Assembly (NCBI RefSeq): GCF_001667265.1
Contig: NZ_LZHW01000072.1
Coordinates: 1 to 64,000 of the forward strand
Source of the DNA: Mycobacterium sp. ACS4331
GTDB lineage: Bacteria > Actinomycetota > Actinomycetes > Mycobacteriales > Mycobacteriaceae
DNA: 64,000 bases
Direction of reading: 5' to 3'
A model generated the notes under the pieces. It made no database searches. It had not been told where the DNA came from and was given only the letters and a program-made list of their open reading frames with translations. Both the position numbers and the translations under genes were made by a program. Below are positions 34,575-43,628 of this stretch, piece after piece (within the stretch, counting starts at the first letter, position 1; every line of letters begins with the position of its first letter).

Positions 34575-36218
34575 TCAACTGTTCAGGACGTCGAGTGCGT
34601 GCAGGGCGAACTGGAGTGACAGCGCGGTTCTGGGTTCTTCGAGTTCGACTCCGAGAATGCGGTGCAGCCGATTCAGGTGTCCGTAGAGGGTGGGCCGGCT
34701 CATCAGGAGATGTCGAGCGGTGGCGGCCTTGTTGCGGCCCTGGTCGAGGTAGGCGCGCAACACGTCGAGCAGCTGGTCGCGGTCCTCGTGCGGCAGGCGC
34801 AGCAGCGGCGCCAGTTGCCGTTCGGTGTAACTCTGCAGCGAGCTGTCGTCCTGCAGCAGGCGAAGCAGGCCGTGCACGCCCACGTCCCGCATGCGGTAGT
34901 AGGGAAGTGTCTCGGCGCCGTCGGCGGCGGCGGCCACCTCGGCGGCTTCGTTGCAGGAACGGCGCACCTCGGAGAAACGTGTGACCGTGGTGCCGAAGCA
35001 GATGGTCGGGACGGGCAGCTTCTTCGGTCTCGTCGCGCCTCGGGCGCGCTCAGCGAACCTGCCCATCGCGGCTTCCAGGGCGCGCTCCGACGATGCGAAC
35101 AGCAACAGGCGGATCTGGTGGGACATCATTGGCCCCGCCAACATCGTCACGTTGCAGTCGCGCGCGACCCGATTGACCCAGGCGAGGACCTCGCGGGCAT
35201 CCCCACTGGGACTCTTGCCGCGGGTCTCCGGCTGCCTGACAAACTTCACGCAACCCCCAGCGAACACCTGATTCTCGACTTTGAGGCCATACGCCTGGCA
35301 GCGGGCGACCGCGTCCTCCTCGCTGAGGTAGCGCTGTTCGTAGAGGACGTCCAGCAGTGTCTCGCGTGCGCGCCACTCGAAATCGTGGTCGTCCGCTGCT
35401 AGAAGCCGTTGCAGGGCAAGCGCATCCGAGGTGCGATCGGCAATCAGCCGATCGGAGGTGGTGGGTTCCCGGTCGAGTTGGACGACCAGGCGGCCCCACC
35501 GTTCGTCCCGCGTGCCAACACTGATCAGCAACGTGCCCGTCAGGGAGTCGAAGGCACTGTCCTCTGCCGACTGCCACTTGAGTGACCGCTCACGCCACTG
35601 CGTCACGACTGCGGGTGAGGTGTCGCCGGACGGAGCGAACCCGATGAGCCGGTGGGCGAGGTCCTCGAGCAGTACGGGGCGCTGTAGGAGACCGTAGGCG
35701 TGCTGCAGGATCTCGTCGGGAGAGGGGTCGGTCAAGCTGAGCCGATTGAACGAGGCCTGCATTGACGCGATCCGCTCCAGCTCCTGGGTGTGCCTGGACA
35801 GGATCAGCCGGTGCACGCTGTGGGTGACGTCGACGAACCGTGTCGAGCGGCCCAGTACGCCGAGGGCGAGGCCGAGTTCCTCGGCGCGAGCCACCGCGGC
35901 GGGCGGGAATTCGTCGAAGAACAGTCCGAGTTCGAGGAGCAGGCCGGCCGCCCCACGCTGCGTCAACACTTCCAGCACCGGCAGCCAGTCCTCGGGACGG
36001 TTCTGCAGGCCCATTCCGCTGGTCAGGACCAAATCGCCGGCGTTGATGAACTGCGCGAGGTCCGGCTGCTCGCACACGTGCACCCACCGTACCGGCCGCG
36101 TCGTCCATCGTTCGGAGACCAACAGCCGGGGTTGACCGTCGAGCACCGCGGGCAGGTTCAAGATATCCGCGACGGTCGGCAGGATCGCGTCCGAGGGAGT
36201 TGCAGAAACGTCAAACAT
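34575..36218 (-). CDS. PucR-family regulator of the divergent catabolic operon
   Basis: 547-residue transcription factor with the N-terminal PucR domain (about residues 12-135, opening VADILNLPAVLDGQPRLLVS). A central CdaR GGDEF-like region (about 280-430) and a C-terminal PucR-type helix-turn-helix (about 485-540, containing LLMSRPTLYGHLNRL) follow. Such regulators usually sense purines, amines or amino acids and activate adjacent catabolic genes. It is transcribed away from the acyl-CoA-ligase operon, sharing a 103-base promoter region with a palindrome. Confidence 0.88.
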   Translation of the reverse strand: MFDVSATPSDAILPTVADILNLPAVLDGQPRLLVSERWTTRPVRWVHVCEQPDLAQFINAGDLVLTSGMGLQNRPEDWLPVLEVLTQRGAAGLLLELGLFFDEFPPAAVARAEELGLALGVLGRSTRFVDVTHSVHRLILSRHTQELERIASMQASFNRLSLTDPSPDEILQHAYGLLQRPVLLEDLAHRLIGFAPSGDTSPAVVTQWRERSLKWQSAEDSAFDSLTGTLLISVGTRDERWGRLVVQLDREPTTSDRLIADRTSDALALQRLLAADDHDFEWRARETLLDVLYEQRYLSEEDAVARCQAYGLKVENQVFAGGCVKFVRQPETRGKSPSGDAREVLAWVNRVARDCNVTMLAGPMMSHQIRLLLFASSERALEAAMGRFAERARGATRPKKLPVPTICFGTTVTRFSEVRRSCNEAAEVAAAADGAETLPYYRMRDVGVHGLLRLLQDDSSLQSYTERQLAPLLRLPHEDRDQLLDVLRAYLDQGRNKAATARHLLMSRPTLYGHLNRLHRILGVELEEPRTALSLQFALHALDVLNS

Positions 36219-36229
36219 CGGCCGTGATC

Positions 36230-36243
36230 CTACATTTTTGTAG
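36230..36243. promoter_or_regulatory. palindrome in the PucR/CoA-ligase divergent region
   Basis: CTACA-TTTT-TGTAG, a perfect five-base inverted repeat lying 12 bases upstream of the PucR start codon and 79 bases upstream of the ligase ATG. It is A/T rich in a G/C-rich background and is the only clear palindrome in the gap, so it is the best operator candidate for the PucR protein. Confidence 0.5.
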
Positions 36244-36321
36244 CGGTGTCGCGTCCGTCCGGCGGCTTACGCTGATCGTCATTCGGCGCCCGCCAGTGGC
36301 GCAGATCACCTGAGGAGGCGA

Positions 36322-37953
36322 ATGTCGACCGCGACGGAACGCGCGATCGTGCCCGATGACGTGCATGGGCTCGTCGAACGCGCGGCCAGAATGTGGCCGG
36401 ACAAGGTCGGGCTCATATTCCCGCATCTTGCAACCGATCTCACCTTCGGCCAGATCAACCAGATGGCCAACAACTTCGCCGACGTCTTGGCGCGGCACGG
36501 GATCGGCAGTGGCGCTGCGGTCGCTGTTCTGCTGCACAACCGTCCGGAGTTCGCCGGCGTCTGGCTGGCCGCGGCCAAGCTCGGCGCCGTGATGGTCCCG
36601 ATCAACACGCGCTTCACAGAATCGGAGGTGCGATACGTAGTCGAACATTCGGGTGCGGCATTGCTGGTCACCGAGGACGATCTCGCGTCACTGGTCACCG
36701 AGTGCCCCATCCCCGTGCTCGACTGCCGGGAGTTCGTCGTACCGGCGGCGGAGGAGGTGGAACGCGGTGCTCTGGAGCGCGCGCACCACGTGGATGCCGC
36801 CACGCTGCTGAACATCCAGTACACCTCGGGAACAACCGCCAAGCCCAAGGGTTGCCTTCTGCCGCAGGGCTATTGGATACGCATTGCGAAAGAGATGACG
36901 CTGCCGGATCCCGATGGTCGCTCGACGGTGAGCATCGGCCATCATGACCGCTTTCTCATCGCGCAGCCCATGCACTACATGGACCCGCAGTGGCACATCG
37001 CCTCTGCTCTCATGGCCGGAGCGACGCTGGTCATCCTGGACGGCTTCCACCCGAGCACCTTCTGGGATGCCATCCGCGAGCACCGGGTCACCATCTTCTA
37101 CTGTCTCGGTGCGATGCCGACGCTGCTGCTGAAAATGCCGGCCCATGCAGACGATCACAACCACCTCGTGCGCGCGATCCTGTGCTCGGCGATCCCCCCG
37201 GAACTTCACTCAGAATTGGAACGACGCTGGGGCGCACCGTGGTTCGAGCTGTACGGGATGACTGAGACGGGTGTCGACATCCGCGTCCGCGCTGCCGAAC
37301 ACGACGAGCTGCTCGGCACCGCATGCATCGGGCGGCCGGCACTCGATCGCGAGGCGGGAATCCTGAACGACGAAGGCAGGCCGCTTCCGCCCGACTCGCT
37401 GGGAGAACTCGCGCTGCGCGGTCCCTGGATGATGGACGGCTACTTCCGTGACCCGGAGGCGACGGATCGGGTACGGGTCGACGGCTGGCTGCGGACCGGT
37501 GATCTGGCTCGCATGGACGAGCAGGGGCGCATCTACTTCGTCGGCCGTGCCAAGCACATGATCCGGCGAGCGGGGGAGAACATCTCGGCCGCTCAAGTGG
37601 AAGAGGCGCTCGTTGCCCACTCCGACGTCATCGAAGCGGCCTGCGTTCCGGTGCCGGATGCGTTGCGTGGCGAGGAGGTCATCGCATTCCTCCGCATGCG
37701 CGACGGCGTCGCTGCAGATCCGGAGGCTCTGGCGCAGCACGCGGGGACCAGGTTGGCGAAGTTCAAGGTCCCTCGGTTCTGGACCTTCGTCGACTCGTTC
37801 CCGCGCACTGCTTCGGAACGCGTGGAACGGCGACACCTGGCATCCGGGCTGGGACCGGGACCGGTGGTCTACGACCGAGCCGAAGCCACCTGGGTCGAAA
37901 GCCCCTTCAACACCGGCAAAACCCTGACAACCACTACGGAAGGTGGCATCTGA
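36322..37953 (+). CDS. acyl-CoA synthetase (CaiC-like ANL ligase)
   Basis: 543-residue adenylate-forming enzyme predicted to convert a carboxylate to its CoA ester. The P-loop YTSGTTAKPKG is at residues 167-177, YGMTETG at 312-318 and the hinge region with LRTGDLARMD near 391-400. The C-terminal lysine that normally completes adenylation is not where expected: the segment reads RTASERVER, with R501 in place of lysine. The protein most resembles carnitine/crotonobetaine-CoA ligases. The ribosome site GAGGAGG is four bases before ATG 36322. It is the first gene of a five-gene operon; its stop overlaps the next start by one base. Confidence 0.85.
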   Translation: MSTATERAIVPDDVHGLVERAARMWPDKVGLIFPHLATDLTFGQINQMANNFADVLARHGIGSGAAVAVLLHNRPEFAGVWLAAAKLGAVMVPINTRFTESEVRYVVEHSGAALLVTEDDLASLVTECPIPVLDCREFVVPAAEEVERGALERAHHVDAATLLNIQYTSGTTAKPKGCLLPQGYWIRIAKEMTLPDPDGRSTVSIGHHDRFLIAQPMHYMDPQWHIASALMAGATLVILDGFHPSTFWDAIREHRVTIFYCLGAMPTLLLKMPAHADDHNHLVRAILCSAIPPELHSELERRWGAPWFELYGMTETGVDIRVRAAEHDELLGTACIGRPALDREAGILNDEGRPLPPDSLGELALRGPWMMDGYFRDPEATDRVRVDGWLRTGDLARMDEQGRIYFVGRAKHMIRRAGENISAAQVEEALVAHSDVIEAACVPVPDALRGEEVIAFLRMRDGVAADPEALAQHAGTRLAKFKVPRFWTFVDSFPRTASERVERRHLASGLGPGPVVYDRAEATWVESPFNTGKTLTTTTEGGI

Positions 37954-39434
37954 TGCACCAGTTCATCAACGGTCGGCGCTGCGTGGGCAGCTCCTCGACG
38001 ACCCTGGACAACATCAATCCCGCCACTGGCGAGGTGATCGAAACCCTCGACCTGGCCAACGCGGATGACGTCGACGCGGCGGTTCGCGCGGCGAGAGCGG
38101 CGCAGCGCGGTTGGGCTGACACGGCGCCGGCGGCCCGCGCCGAACTCGTCTACCGGGTCGCCACCTACGTTCAGGACCATCTCGAGGAGTTCGCCGCTGT
38201 CGAGTCGCGAGAATCCGGTAAGCCCATCCGTCTGGCCAGCGAGGGCGACCTGCCCGGTGTGGTCGACACGGGGATGTTCTTCGCCGGCGCGGCCCGCCAC
38301 CTCGAGGGCAAGGCCGCCGCCGAGTACAGCGGCGACCACACCTCCTACGTCCGGCGTGACCCGGTGGGCGTGGTGGGAGCGATCACGCCGTGGAACTTTC
38401 CGATGCTGATGGCGGCCTGGAAGGCGTTCCCGATCATCGCGGCCGGTAACTCGCTGGTGCTCAAGCCTTCCGAGATGACACCTGGAACCACGCTGATGCT
38501 GGCGCAGGCCTTCGCCGACGCCGGCCTCCCGCCGGGCGTGTTCAACGTCGTCGTCGGGACGGGCGCCGAAGCGGGTGACGCCCTGTCCAACCATCCCGAC
38601 GTGGACATGGTCTGCTTCACCGGATCCACCGGCGTGGGCCGCAACGTCATGCAGGCGGCATCACAGCGCAATGCCCGCGTTCACCTCGAACTCGGCGGCA
38701 AAGCGCCCTTCGTCGTCCATGACGACGCCGATTTGGAGGCGGCCTGCCACGGCGCCGTGGCCGGTGCGCTCAGCAACGTCGGACAGGACTGCACCGCCGC
38801 CACCCGGGCGTATGTGCACCGCTCCCGCTACGACGAATTCGTCACGCGGGTGGCTGAATTGATGGAGGGAGTGCGGCTCGGACCCACTGACGATCCCGCA
38901 ACGGACCTCGGTCCGCTGGTCTCGCGGCGCCAGCAGGAGACAGTGTCGGCGGCCGTCGACCGTGCTCGCGCCGAGGGGGCGACCGTGGTGACCGGCGGGG
39001 AGGCGCCCGGGGGTGAACTCGCGCAGGGCAGTTACTACCGGCCGACATTGATCACCGGGGCTCGCCAGGACTCGTCGATCGTGCAGGACGAAGTCTTCGG
39101 GCCGGTCCTGGTCTGCCTGCCGTTCGATGACGACGACGAGGCCATCGCACTGGCCAACGACACCCGCTACGGCCTGGCCGCCTCGGTCTGGACCACGAAT
39201 GTGTTCCGCGCCAACCGCGCCACCCGCGAGATTCAGGCGGGCTGCGTCTGGGTCAACGACCACATTCCGATGGCCACGGAGATGCCGCACGGGGGCGTCA
39301 AGTCGTCTGGCTTCGGCAAGGACATGAGCGCCTATGCGTTCGACGAGTACACGGTGGTCCGCCACGTCATGTTCGACAACACCGGCGTCGCTCACAAGCC
39401 CTGGCATCGCGCCATCTTCACCTACAACGACTGA
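37953..39434 (+). CDS. NAD-dependent aldehyde dehydrogenase, aminoaldehyde type
   Basis: 493-residue ALDH-superfamily enzyme. Catalytic E246 lies in ELGGK and nucleophile C280 in NVGQDCTAA; the ITPWNFP segment is at about 144-150. The GQDCTA context around the cysteine is that of gamma-aminobutyraldehyde and betaine-aldehyde dehydrogenases, so the substrate is probably an omega- or beta-aminoaldehyde. Together with the alcohol dehydrogenase next to it, it could oxidise an amino alcohol to an amino acid. It overlaps the ligase stop by one base. Confidence 0.9.
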   Translation: MHQFINGRRCVGSSSTTLDNINPATGEVIETLDLANADDVDAAVRAARAAQRGWADTAPAARAELVYRVATYVQDHLEEFAAVESRESGKPIRLASEGDLPGVVDTGMFFAGAARHLEGKAAAEYSGDHTSYVRRDPVGVVGAITPWNFPMLMAAWKAFPIIAAGNSLVLKPSEMTPGTTLMLAQAFADAGLPPGVFNVVVGTGAEAGDALSNHPDVDMVCFTGSTGVGRNVMQAASQRNARVHLELGGKAPFVVHDDADLEAACHGAVAGALSNVGQDCTAATRAYVHRSRYDEFVTRVAELMEGVRLGPTDDPATDLGPLVSRRQQETVSAAVDRARAEGATVVTGGEAPGGELAQGSYYRPTLITGARQDSSIVQDEVFGPVLVCLPFDDDDEAIALANDTRYGLAASVWTTNVFRANRATREIQAGCVWVNDHIPMATEMPHGGVKSSGFGKDMSAYAFDEYTVVRHVMFDNTGVAHKPWHRAIFTYND

Positions 39435-39467
39435 CTTCTGCACGACGACCTACGCGAAAGTAATGAC

Positions 39468-40583
39468 ATGACCATCGAATTCCCCGCAGCCGTACTCGGA
39501 AAGGCCGGAGAACCACTGACCGTGGAAACGGTCACCCTCCCCAGCGTTCCGCCGCCCGGTGAGGTCCTCGTTCGCCTCGAGGCCAGCGGCGTCTGCCACA
39601 GCGATTACCACGTTGCGCTCGGCGAGTGGGCCGCTCCCATGCCCATGGTCCTCGGACACGAGGGCGCCGGCGTCGTCGAGGCGGTCGGCGAAGGGGTGCG
39701 TGATCTCACCGTCGGCGACCACGTCGTCCTGTCGTGGACGCCGTCGTGCCGCCGCTGCAAGTTCTGCATCTCTGGGCGACCGGTGCTCTGCGATCTGGTG
39801 AACCAGATGTCCGGGCAGCACTTGTCGTTCGACGGCACCACCCGGCTGACGCGAAGCACCGGCGAGGAGATGTTCAGCTTCGTCGCGCTCGGCACCTTCG
39901 GTCAGTACGTCATGGCGCCGGAGTCCGGCGCCATCAGGATCAGCAACGACGCTCCCTTCGCGCAGGCCGCCCTCGTGGGCTGTGCCGTCACCACCGGCAT
40001 CGGTGCCGTCACCAACACGGCGAAGCTCGAACCCGGCAGCACCGCTCTGGTGATCGGCTGCGGCGGTGTGGGTCTGAACATCGTGCAGGGGGCTCGGCTG
40101 GCCGGTGCCAGTCAGATCATCGCGGTCGATCGGGCCCCGGCCAAGCTGGAGGCGGCCAGGAAATTCGGCGCCACCGCCACCGTCGACTCCACCGACACGG
40201 ATGTTCTTGAGGTGGTCAACGACCTCACTGGCGGGGCGGGCGTGGACTATGCGTTCGAGGCGATCGGGCTGGCCCCGACGATTGAGCTGTGCTACGAGGC
40301 GATTGCGCGCGGCGGCACCGTGGTGGTCGCCGGCCAGGTCGCTGAGGGCGTCAAGATCAGTCTCGACCCGTTCATCATGTCCGATCAGGAGAAGAAGGTC
40401 ATCGGCTCCAACTACGGATCGAGCCGGCCGCCCATCGACTTCCCGAAGATCATCGATCTCTACCTTGCCGGTGCCGTCGACTTGGACTCGCTGGTCACCG
40501 ACCGCATCGGTCTGGACCAGGTCAACGACGCCTTCGCCGCAATGCAGCGCGGGGAGGGCATTCGGTCGGTGATCGAGTACTAG
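39468..40583 (+). CDS. zinc-dependent alcohol dehydrogenase
   Basis: 371-residue medium-chain dehydrogenase. The catalytic zinc site is C43 (GVCHSDYH) and H64-E65 (GHEGAG), with the distal cysteine near residue 170 (LVGCAVTTG). The structural zinc lobe is C94, C97, C100 and C108. The Rossmann loop is GCGGVG. It resembles mycobacterial class III-like ADHs. In this operon it most likely oxidises an alcohol, perhaps an amino alcohol, to the aldehyde taken by the adjacent ALDH. It follows the ALDH by 33 bases. Confidence 0.9.
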   Translation: MTIEFPAAVLGKAGEPLTVETVTLPSVPPPGEVLVRLEASGVCHSDYHVALGEWAAPMPMVLGHEGAGVVEAVGEGVRDLTVGDHVVLSWTPSCRRCKFCISGRPVLCDLVNQMSGQHLSFDGTTRLTRSTGEEMFSFVALGTFGQYVMAPESGAIRISNDAPFAQAALVGCAVTTGIGAVTNTAKLEPGSTALVIGCGGVGLNIVQGARLAGASQIIAVDRAPAKLEAARKFGATATVDSTDTDVLEVVNDLTGGAGVDYAFEAIGLAPTIELCYEAIARGGTVVVAGQVAEGVKISLDPFIMSDQEKKVIGSNYGSSRPPIDFPKIIDLYLAGAVDLDSLVTDRIGLDQVNDAFAAMQRGEGIRSVIEY

Positions 40584-40638
40584 CCGGCCCTGTCCCATAC
40601 CCGTTGCCCAACAACACTTCCAAGCGAGGCGTCACGCC

Positions 40639-42096
40639 ATGACCAGTACTAACCCTCAAGTAGATTCATCCACAGCCCCGGCTGGCCAACACACATTGGC
40701 GCGTACGCTCGGCGTCCGTCAGATCGTGTTCATGGTCATCGCGGGCGCTGCACCCCTGACCGTCGTCGTCGGAATCGTTCCGCTGATGATGTCCATGGGC
40801 AACGGCATCGGCGCGCCACTGGACTACCTGGTCGCCGGCGCAATTCTGCTGCTGTTCGCCGTTGGCTTTGCGACCATGAGCGGCGAGGTGAAGAACGCGG
40901 GCGCGTTCTACGCCTACATCCAGAAGGGCTTGGGCCGCATCCCGGGCCTGGGCGCTGCATCGCTGGCCATGATGACGTATCTGTTCGTCCTCGTCGCCGT
41001 GGTCGCCTACCTCGGCGCCGCGGTGAGCAACGCGATCGCGAGCTACACCGACACCCAGACACCATGGTGGTTGTGGACGGTGATCGCGCTCGCCTCGATA
41101 GCCTTCCTGGGGCATCGAAACGTCGAATTGAGTGCGAAAGTCCTTGGCGTGGTGTTGATCGCGGAGATCGCCATCGTCGCTGTGGTGGACCTGTGCATCG
41201 TGGTCGCCGGAGGAGATGCCGGGCTCAGCGCTGCACCGTTCGCTCCCGCTCACCTACTCGACGGGGCCGTCGGCACGGGCGTGATGTTCGCGATCTTCGG
41301 CTACGTCGGCTTCGAAGCCACCGCCGCGTTCCGGTCCGAGGCTAAGGATCCTGATCGGACGATTCCGCGGGCCACCTTCACCGCGGTCGGCGTGATCACC
41401 GTGTTCTACACGATCTCTGCCTGGGCCGTGATCGTCGGCGCGGGCGTCGACAATGCGGTTGCCGCTGCCACCGATGACCCGGTCAACCTCGTGCTCGATC
41501 TCGGTGACCGCTTTGCCGGACGTTTCGCGCACGACCTCATGCAGGTCCTGCTCGTCACCAGCTTCTACGCCTGCACGCTGACGTTCCACAACGTCGCCGG
41601 TCGATACGTGTACACCCTCGGGCGGCTCGGCGCTCTGCCGAATCGTCTCGGCGACGTCCACGAGCGGCACCGGTCACCATACGTCGCGTCCGCGCTTGTC
41701 GTGACGGTGGTGACAGTGCTGTTGGCCATCATGGCGGTCCCGGGCCTCGACCCCGTGGTGCAGATCTACGCGTGGCTGTCCGGCGCGGCGACGCTCGGTG
41801 TGGTTTCGCTCATGGCGCTGACGTCGCTGGCGGTGATCGTCTTCTTCGCCAGGAACGCACGGCCCCAGTCGATCTGGAAGAAGTTCGTCGCTCCGGCCGC
41901 CGCGTTGCTGGGTCTGCTCATCGCCATCGCCTTGATCGTGGGTAACTTTGCCACACTTGTGGGCAGCCAATGGATGGCCTGGCTGTTGGGCAGCGTTCTG
42001 GTCGTGTCGTTCGTCATCGGCATGGGGTGGTCCCTCGGGCTGCGCGCTGCCCGTCCAGAAGCCTTTGAACGACTCGATGCCGACCTGGAGAACTGA
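40639..42096 (+). CDS. APC-superfamily amine/amino acid permease
   Basis: 485-residue inner-membrane permease with about 12 to 13 hydrophobic helices and the APC family start (Q-I-V-F-M-V-I-A-G-A-A-P-L). Members carry amino acids, polyamines or ethanolamine with protons. A charged tail follows the last helix. Being inside the catabolic operon, it is the likely importer of the pathway substrate. It starts 55 bases after the alcohol dehydrogenase stop and 29 bases before the hotdog gene. Confidence 0.9.
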   Translation: MTSTNPQVDSSTAPAGQHTLARTLGVRQIVFMVIAGAAPLTVVVGIVPLMMSMGNGIGAPLDYLVAGAILLLFAVGFATMSGEVKNAGAFYAYIQKGLGRIPGLGAASLAMMTYLFVLVAVVAYLGAAVSNAIASYTDTQTPWWLWTVIALASIAFLGHRNVELSAKVLGVVLIAEIAIVAVVDLCIVVAGGDAGLSAAPFAPAHLLDGAVGTGVMFAIFGYVGFEATAAFRSEAKDPDRTIPRATFTAVGVITVFYTISAWAVIVGAGVDNAVAAATDDPVNLVLDLGDRFAGRFAHDLMQVLLVTSFYACTLTFHNVAGRYVYTLGRLGALPNRLGDVHERHRSPYVASALVVTVVTVLLAIMAVPGLDPVVQIYAWLSGAATLGVVSLMALTSLAVIVFFARNARPQSIWKKFVAPAAALLGLLIAIALIVGNFATLVGSQWMAWLLGSVLVVSFVIGMGWSLGLRAARPEAFERLDADLEN

Positions 42097-42125
42097 GCCG
42101 AGCATGACACTTCAAGGAGAATGAC

Positions 42126-42536
42126 ATGACACAAGCCCACCTTCAGACGCCGCCGACCGCGGGCACGACGGTCACCCACCGGCGCTACGTGGACCACAGC
42201 CGCGCCCACTACGGCGGGGGCCTGGTCGACGGCGGCTACGTCATGGGACTGTTCAGTGACGTCGCCACCGATCTGAGCCTGCACACCGACGGTGACGAGG
42301 GGCTGCTCGCCTCGTACTCGAGGGTCGACTTCCACGCACCCCTTCGAGCCGGCGATGTCCTCGAGATCACCGCGACCCTGACCCGCGTCGGAACGCGCAG
42401 CCGCACCGTCTCTTTCGTGGCGAATGTGTTGGTCCGCGCCGGTGGCGATGGTTCCTCTTCGCGCGGAGAGGTGCTGGTCGAACCGCTGCCGATTGCGTCC
42501 GCAACCGGCACGGTGGTGGTGCCTCCGCAGGGTTGA
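42126..42536 (+). CDS. hotdog-fold protein resembling 3-aminobutyryl-/beta-alanyl-CoA ammonia lyase
   Basis: 136-residue single hotdog domain. The segments HYGGGLVDGG (28-37), a GDEGL turn (56-60) and DFHAPLRAGD (68-77) match what I remember of 3-aminobutyryl-CoA ammonia lyase (Kal) from lysine fermenters and beta-alanyl-CoA ammonia lyase from Clostridium propionicum, both of similar size. These remove ammonia from a beta-aminoacyl-CoA to give an enoyl-CoA. It is last in the operon with the CoA ligase, which supports the role. An alternative is a thioesterase of the same fold. The start ATG 42126 has CAAGGAG upstream. Confidence 0.72.
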   Translation: MTQAHLQTPPTAGTTVTHRRYVDHSRAHYGGGLVDGGYVMGLFSDVATDLSLHTDGDEGLLASYSRVDFHAPLRAGDVLEITATLTRVGTRSRTVSFVANVLVRAGGDGSSSRGEVLVEPLPIASATGTVVVPPQG

Positions 42537-42562
42537 CCCGATGGCTCGCCAGCGGGGCGGAA

Positions 42563-42958
42563 TCACGCCCCGATGGTGTCGATGGCCGCGCGCAGTCTGG
42601 CCGCGGCCTCGTCGGCGACCTCGCGCAGGCCCGGCTGATCGGAGACCTGGACCATGATCTGCGGGTCCATCGCGTCGACGATCACCGCGTCTCCGTGCGG
42701 ATCGGCGCGGACGGCCACGTTGCAGGGCAGCAGCAGTCCGATCTGGCGGTCGGCGTTGACCGCGCGGTGCGCCAGGGGTGGGTTGCAGGCGCCGAGGATC
42801 AGGTAGTCCTCCATGTCCTCACCGAGCTTCGCCTTGAGGGTGGCCTTCATGTCGATCTCGGTGAGGATCCCGAACCCCTGATCCGCCAAGGCTTTTCGCG
42901 TCCGCTCCACGGCATCCTCAAAGGTGGTGTGCAACGTCGTGGACAGTGCGTAGCTCAT
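42563..42958 (-). CDS. DUF302 domain protein
   Basis: 131-residue protein that is one DUF302 domain, with the typical stretches F-x-x-A-V-E-R-T-R-x-A-L, GFGILTEIDM, LGACNPPLAH and LLPCNVAV. Cysteines occur in the last two. Function unknown; relatives are often near sulfur- or metal-handling genes. ATG 42958 with GGAG upstream is chosen over a longer frame to 43033. It lies 20 bases after the SOUL gene in the same direction. Confidence 0.85.
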   Translation of the reverse strand: MSYALSTTLHTTFEDAVERTRKALADQGFGILTEIDMKATLKAKLGEDMEDYLILGACNPPLAHRAVNADRQIGLLLPCNVAVRADPHGDAVIVDAMDPQIMVQVSDQPGLREVADEAAARLRAAIDTIGA

Positions 42959-42978
42959 GTCTTCTCCGATGTCTCGGG

Positions 42979-43602
42979 CTATCCGGCGACCGGTACCGCA
43001 ACCTCGTTGCGGCGGCGCCACGGGATGGTCCACGGTGGGTCGTAGAACCAGGACACCGCTTCGCCGGTGGTTTTGATCCCCTTGTTGCGCAGGATGTTCA
43101 ACAATTCGTCGGTGCGCTCGGTGACCGCGGCCGGGCTGCGGTCACCGGTGTAACGCAGAACCGCGTACGTCTCGGCGGGCACCTCGACCAGGCGCACCTG
43201 GTCGTCGTTCGGCGTCGGCAGCGTCTGCAGGGACCATTTGGCCGGCATGAAGAACCGAATCACCGATCCACCCTGCGGATCGCGGGCCTGCGCCACGGGT
43301 GCGGTCATCGCGATCTTCTCGCTCGACTGCGCCACGGGTGCGGTCATCGCGATAGAGGTCTGCCTGCTGTTGCCGCCGAAGATGTAGCCGGCCAGTCGGC
43401 GGAAGCCGGTGTTGCGGGCCTGGTCCTCGTCCTCGAGGACCGTCGTCTCCGCCGCGATCCGGGGTCCGTACCTCCGGATCTCCACACCGGACCCCAGCGG
43501 TTCGGCCACATACAGCGGCTCTTCGGTGCCGACCCGGATCCCGACGATGCCGCCGAGTCCCTCGACGAACTGCACGGCGCCGGAGATGATGCGAGACAAC
43601 AT
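42979..43602 (-). CDS. SOUL-family heme-binding-like protein
   Basis: 207-residue SOUL/HBP domain protein. The N-terminal EPLYVAEPL and VEIRRYGPR stretch is typical, and the motif IAMTAPV occurs twice (about 86-92 and 99-105), encoded by two identical 27-base stretches. The C-terminus contains the W-F-Y-D-P-P-W segment of the family. A heme or tetrapyrrole ligand is likely, though no axial ligand can be assigned. The start is uncertain: ATG 43602 is used, while GTG 43638 would overlap the amidohydrolase end. Confidence 0.82.
   Translation of the reverse strand: MLSRIISGAVQFVEGLGGIVGIRVGTEEPLYVAEPLGSGVEIRRYGPRIAAETTVLEDEDQARNTGFRRLAGYIFGGNSRQTSIAMTAPVAQSSEKIAMTAPVAQARDPQGGSVIRFFMPAKWSLQTLPTPNDDQVRLVEVPAETYAVLRYTGDRSPAAVTERTDELLNILRNKGIKTTGEAVSWFYDPPWTIPWRRRNEVAVPVAG
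43288..43353. repeat. perfect 27-bp direct repeat inside the SOUL gene
   Basis: Copies at 43288-43314 and 43327-43353, with a 39-base period that preserves the frame (13 residues). Each encodes the IAMTAPVAQ block. Similar motif pairs are normal in SOUL proteins, but identity at the DNA level indicates recent duplication or gene conversion. Confidence 0.85.
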
Positions 43603-43628
43603 GGCAGCCGGGATACCCCAAGTCGCCG

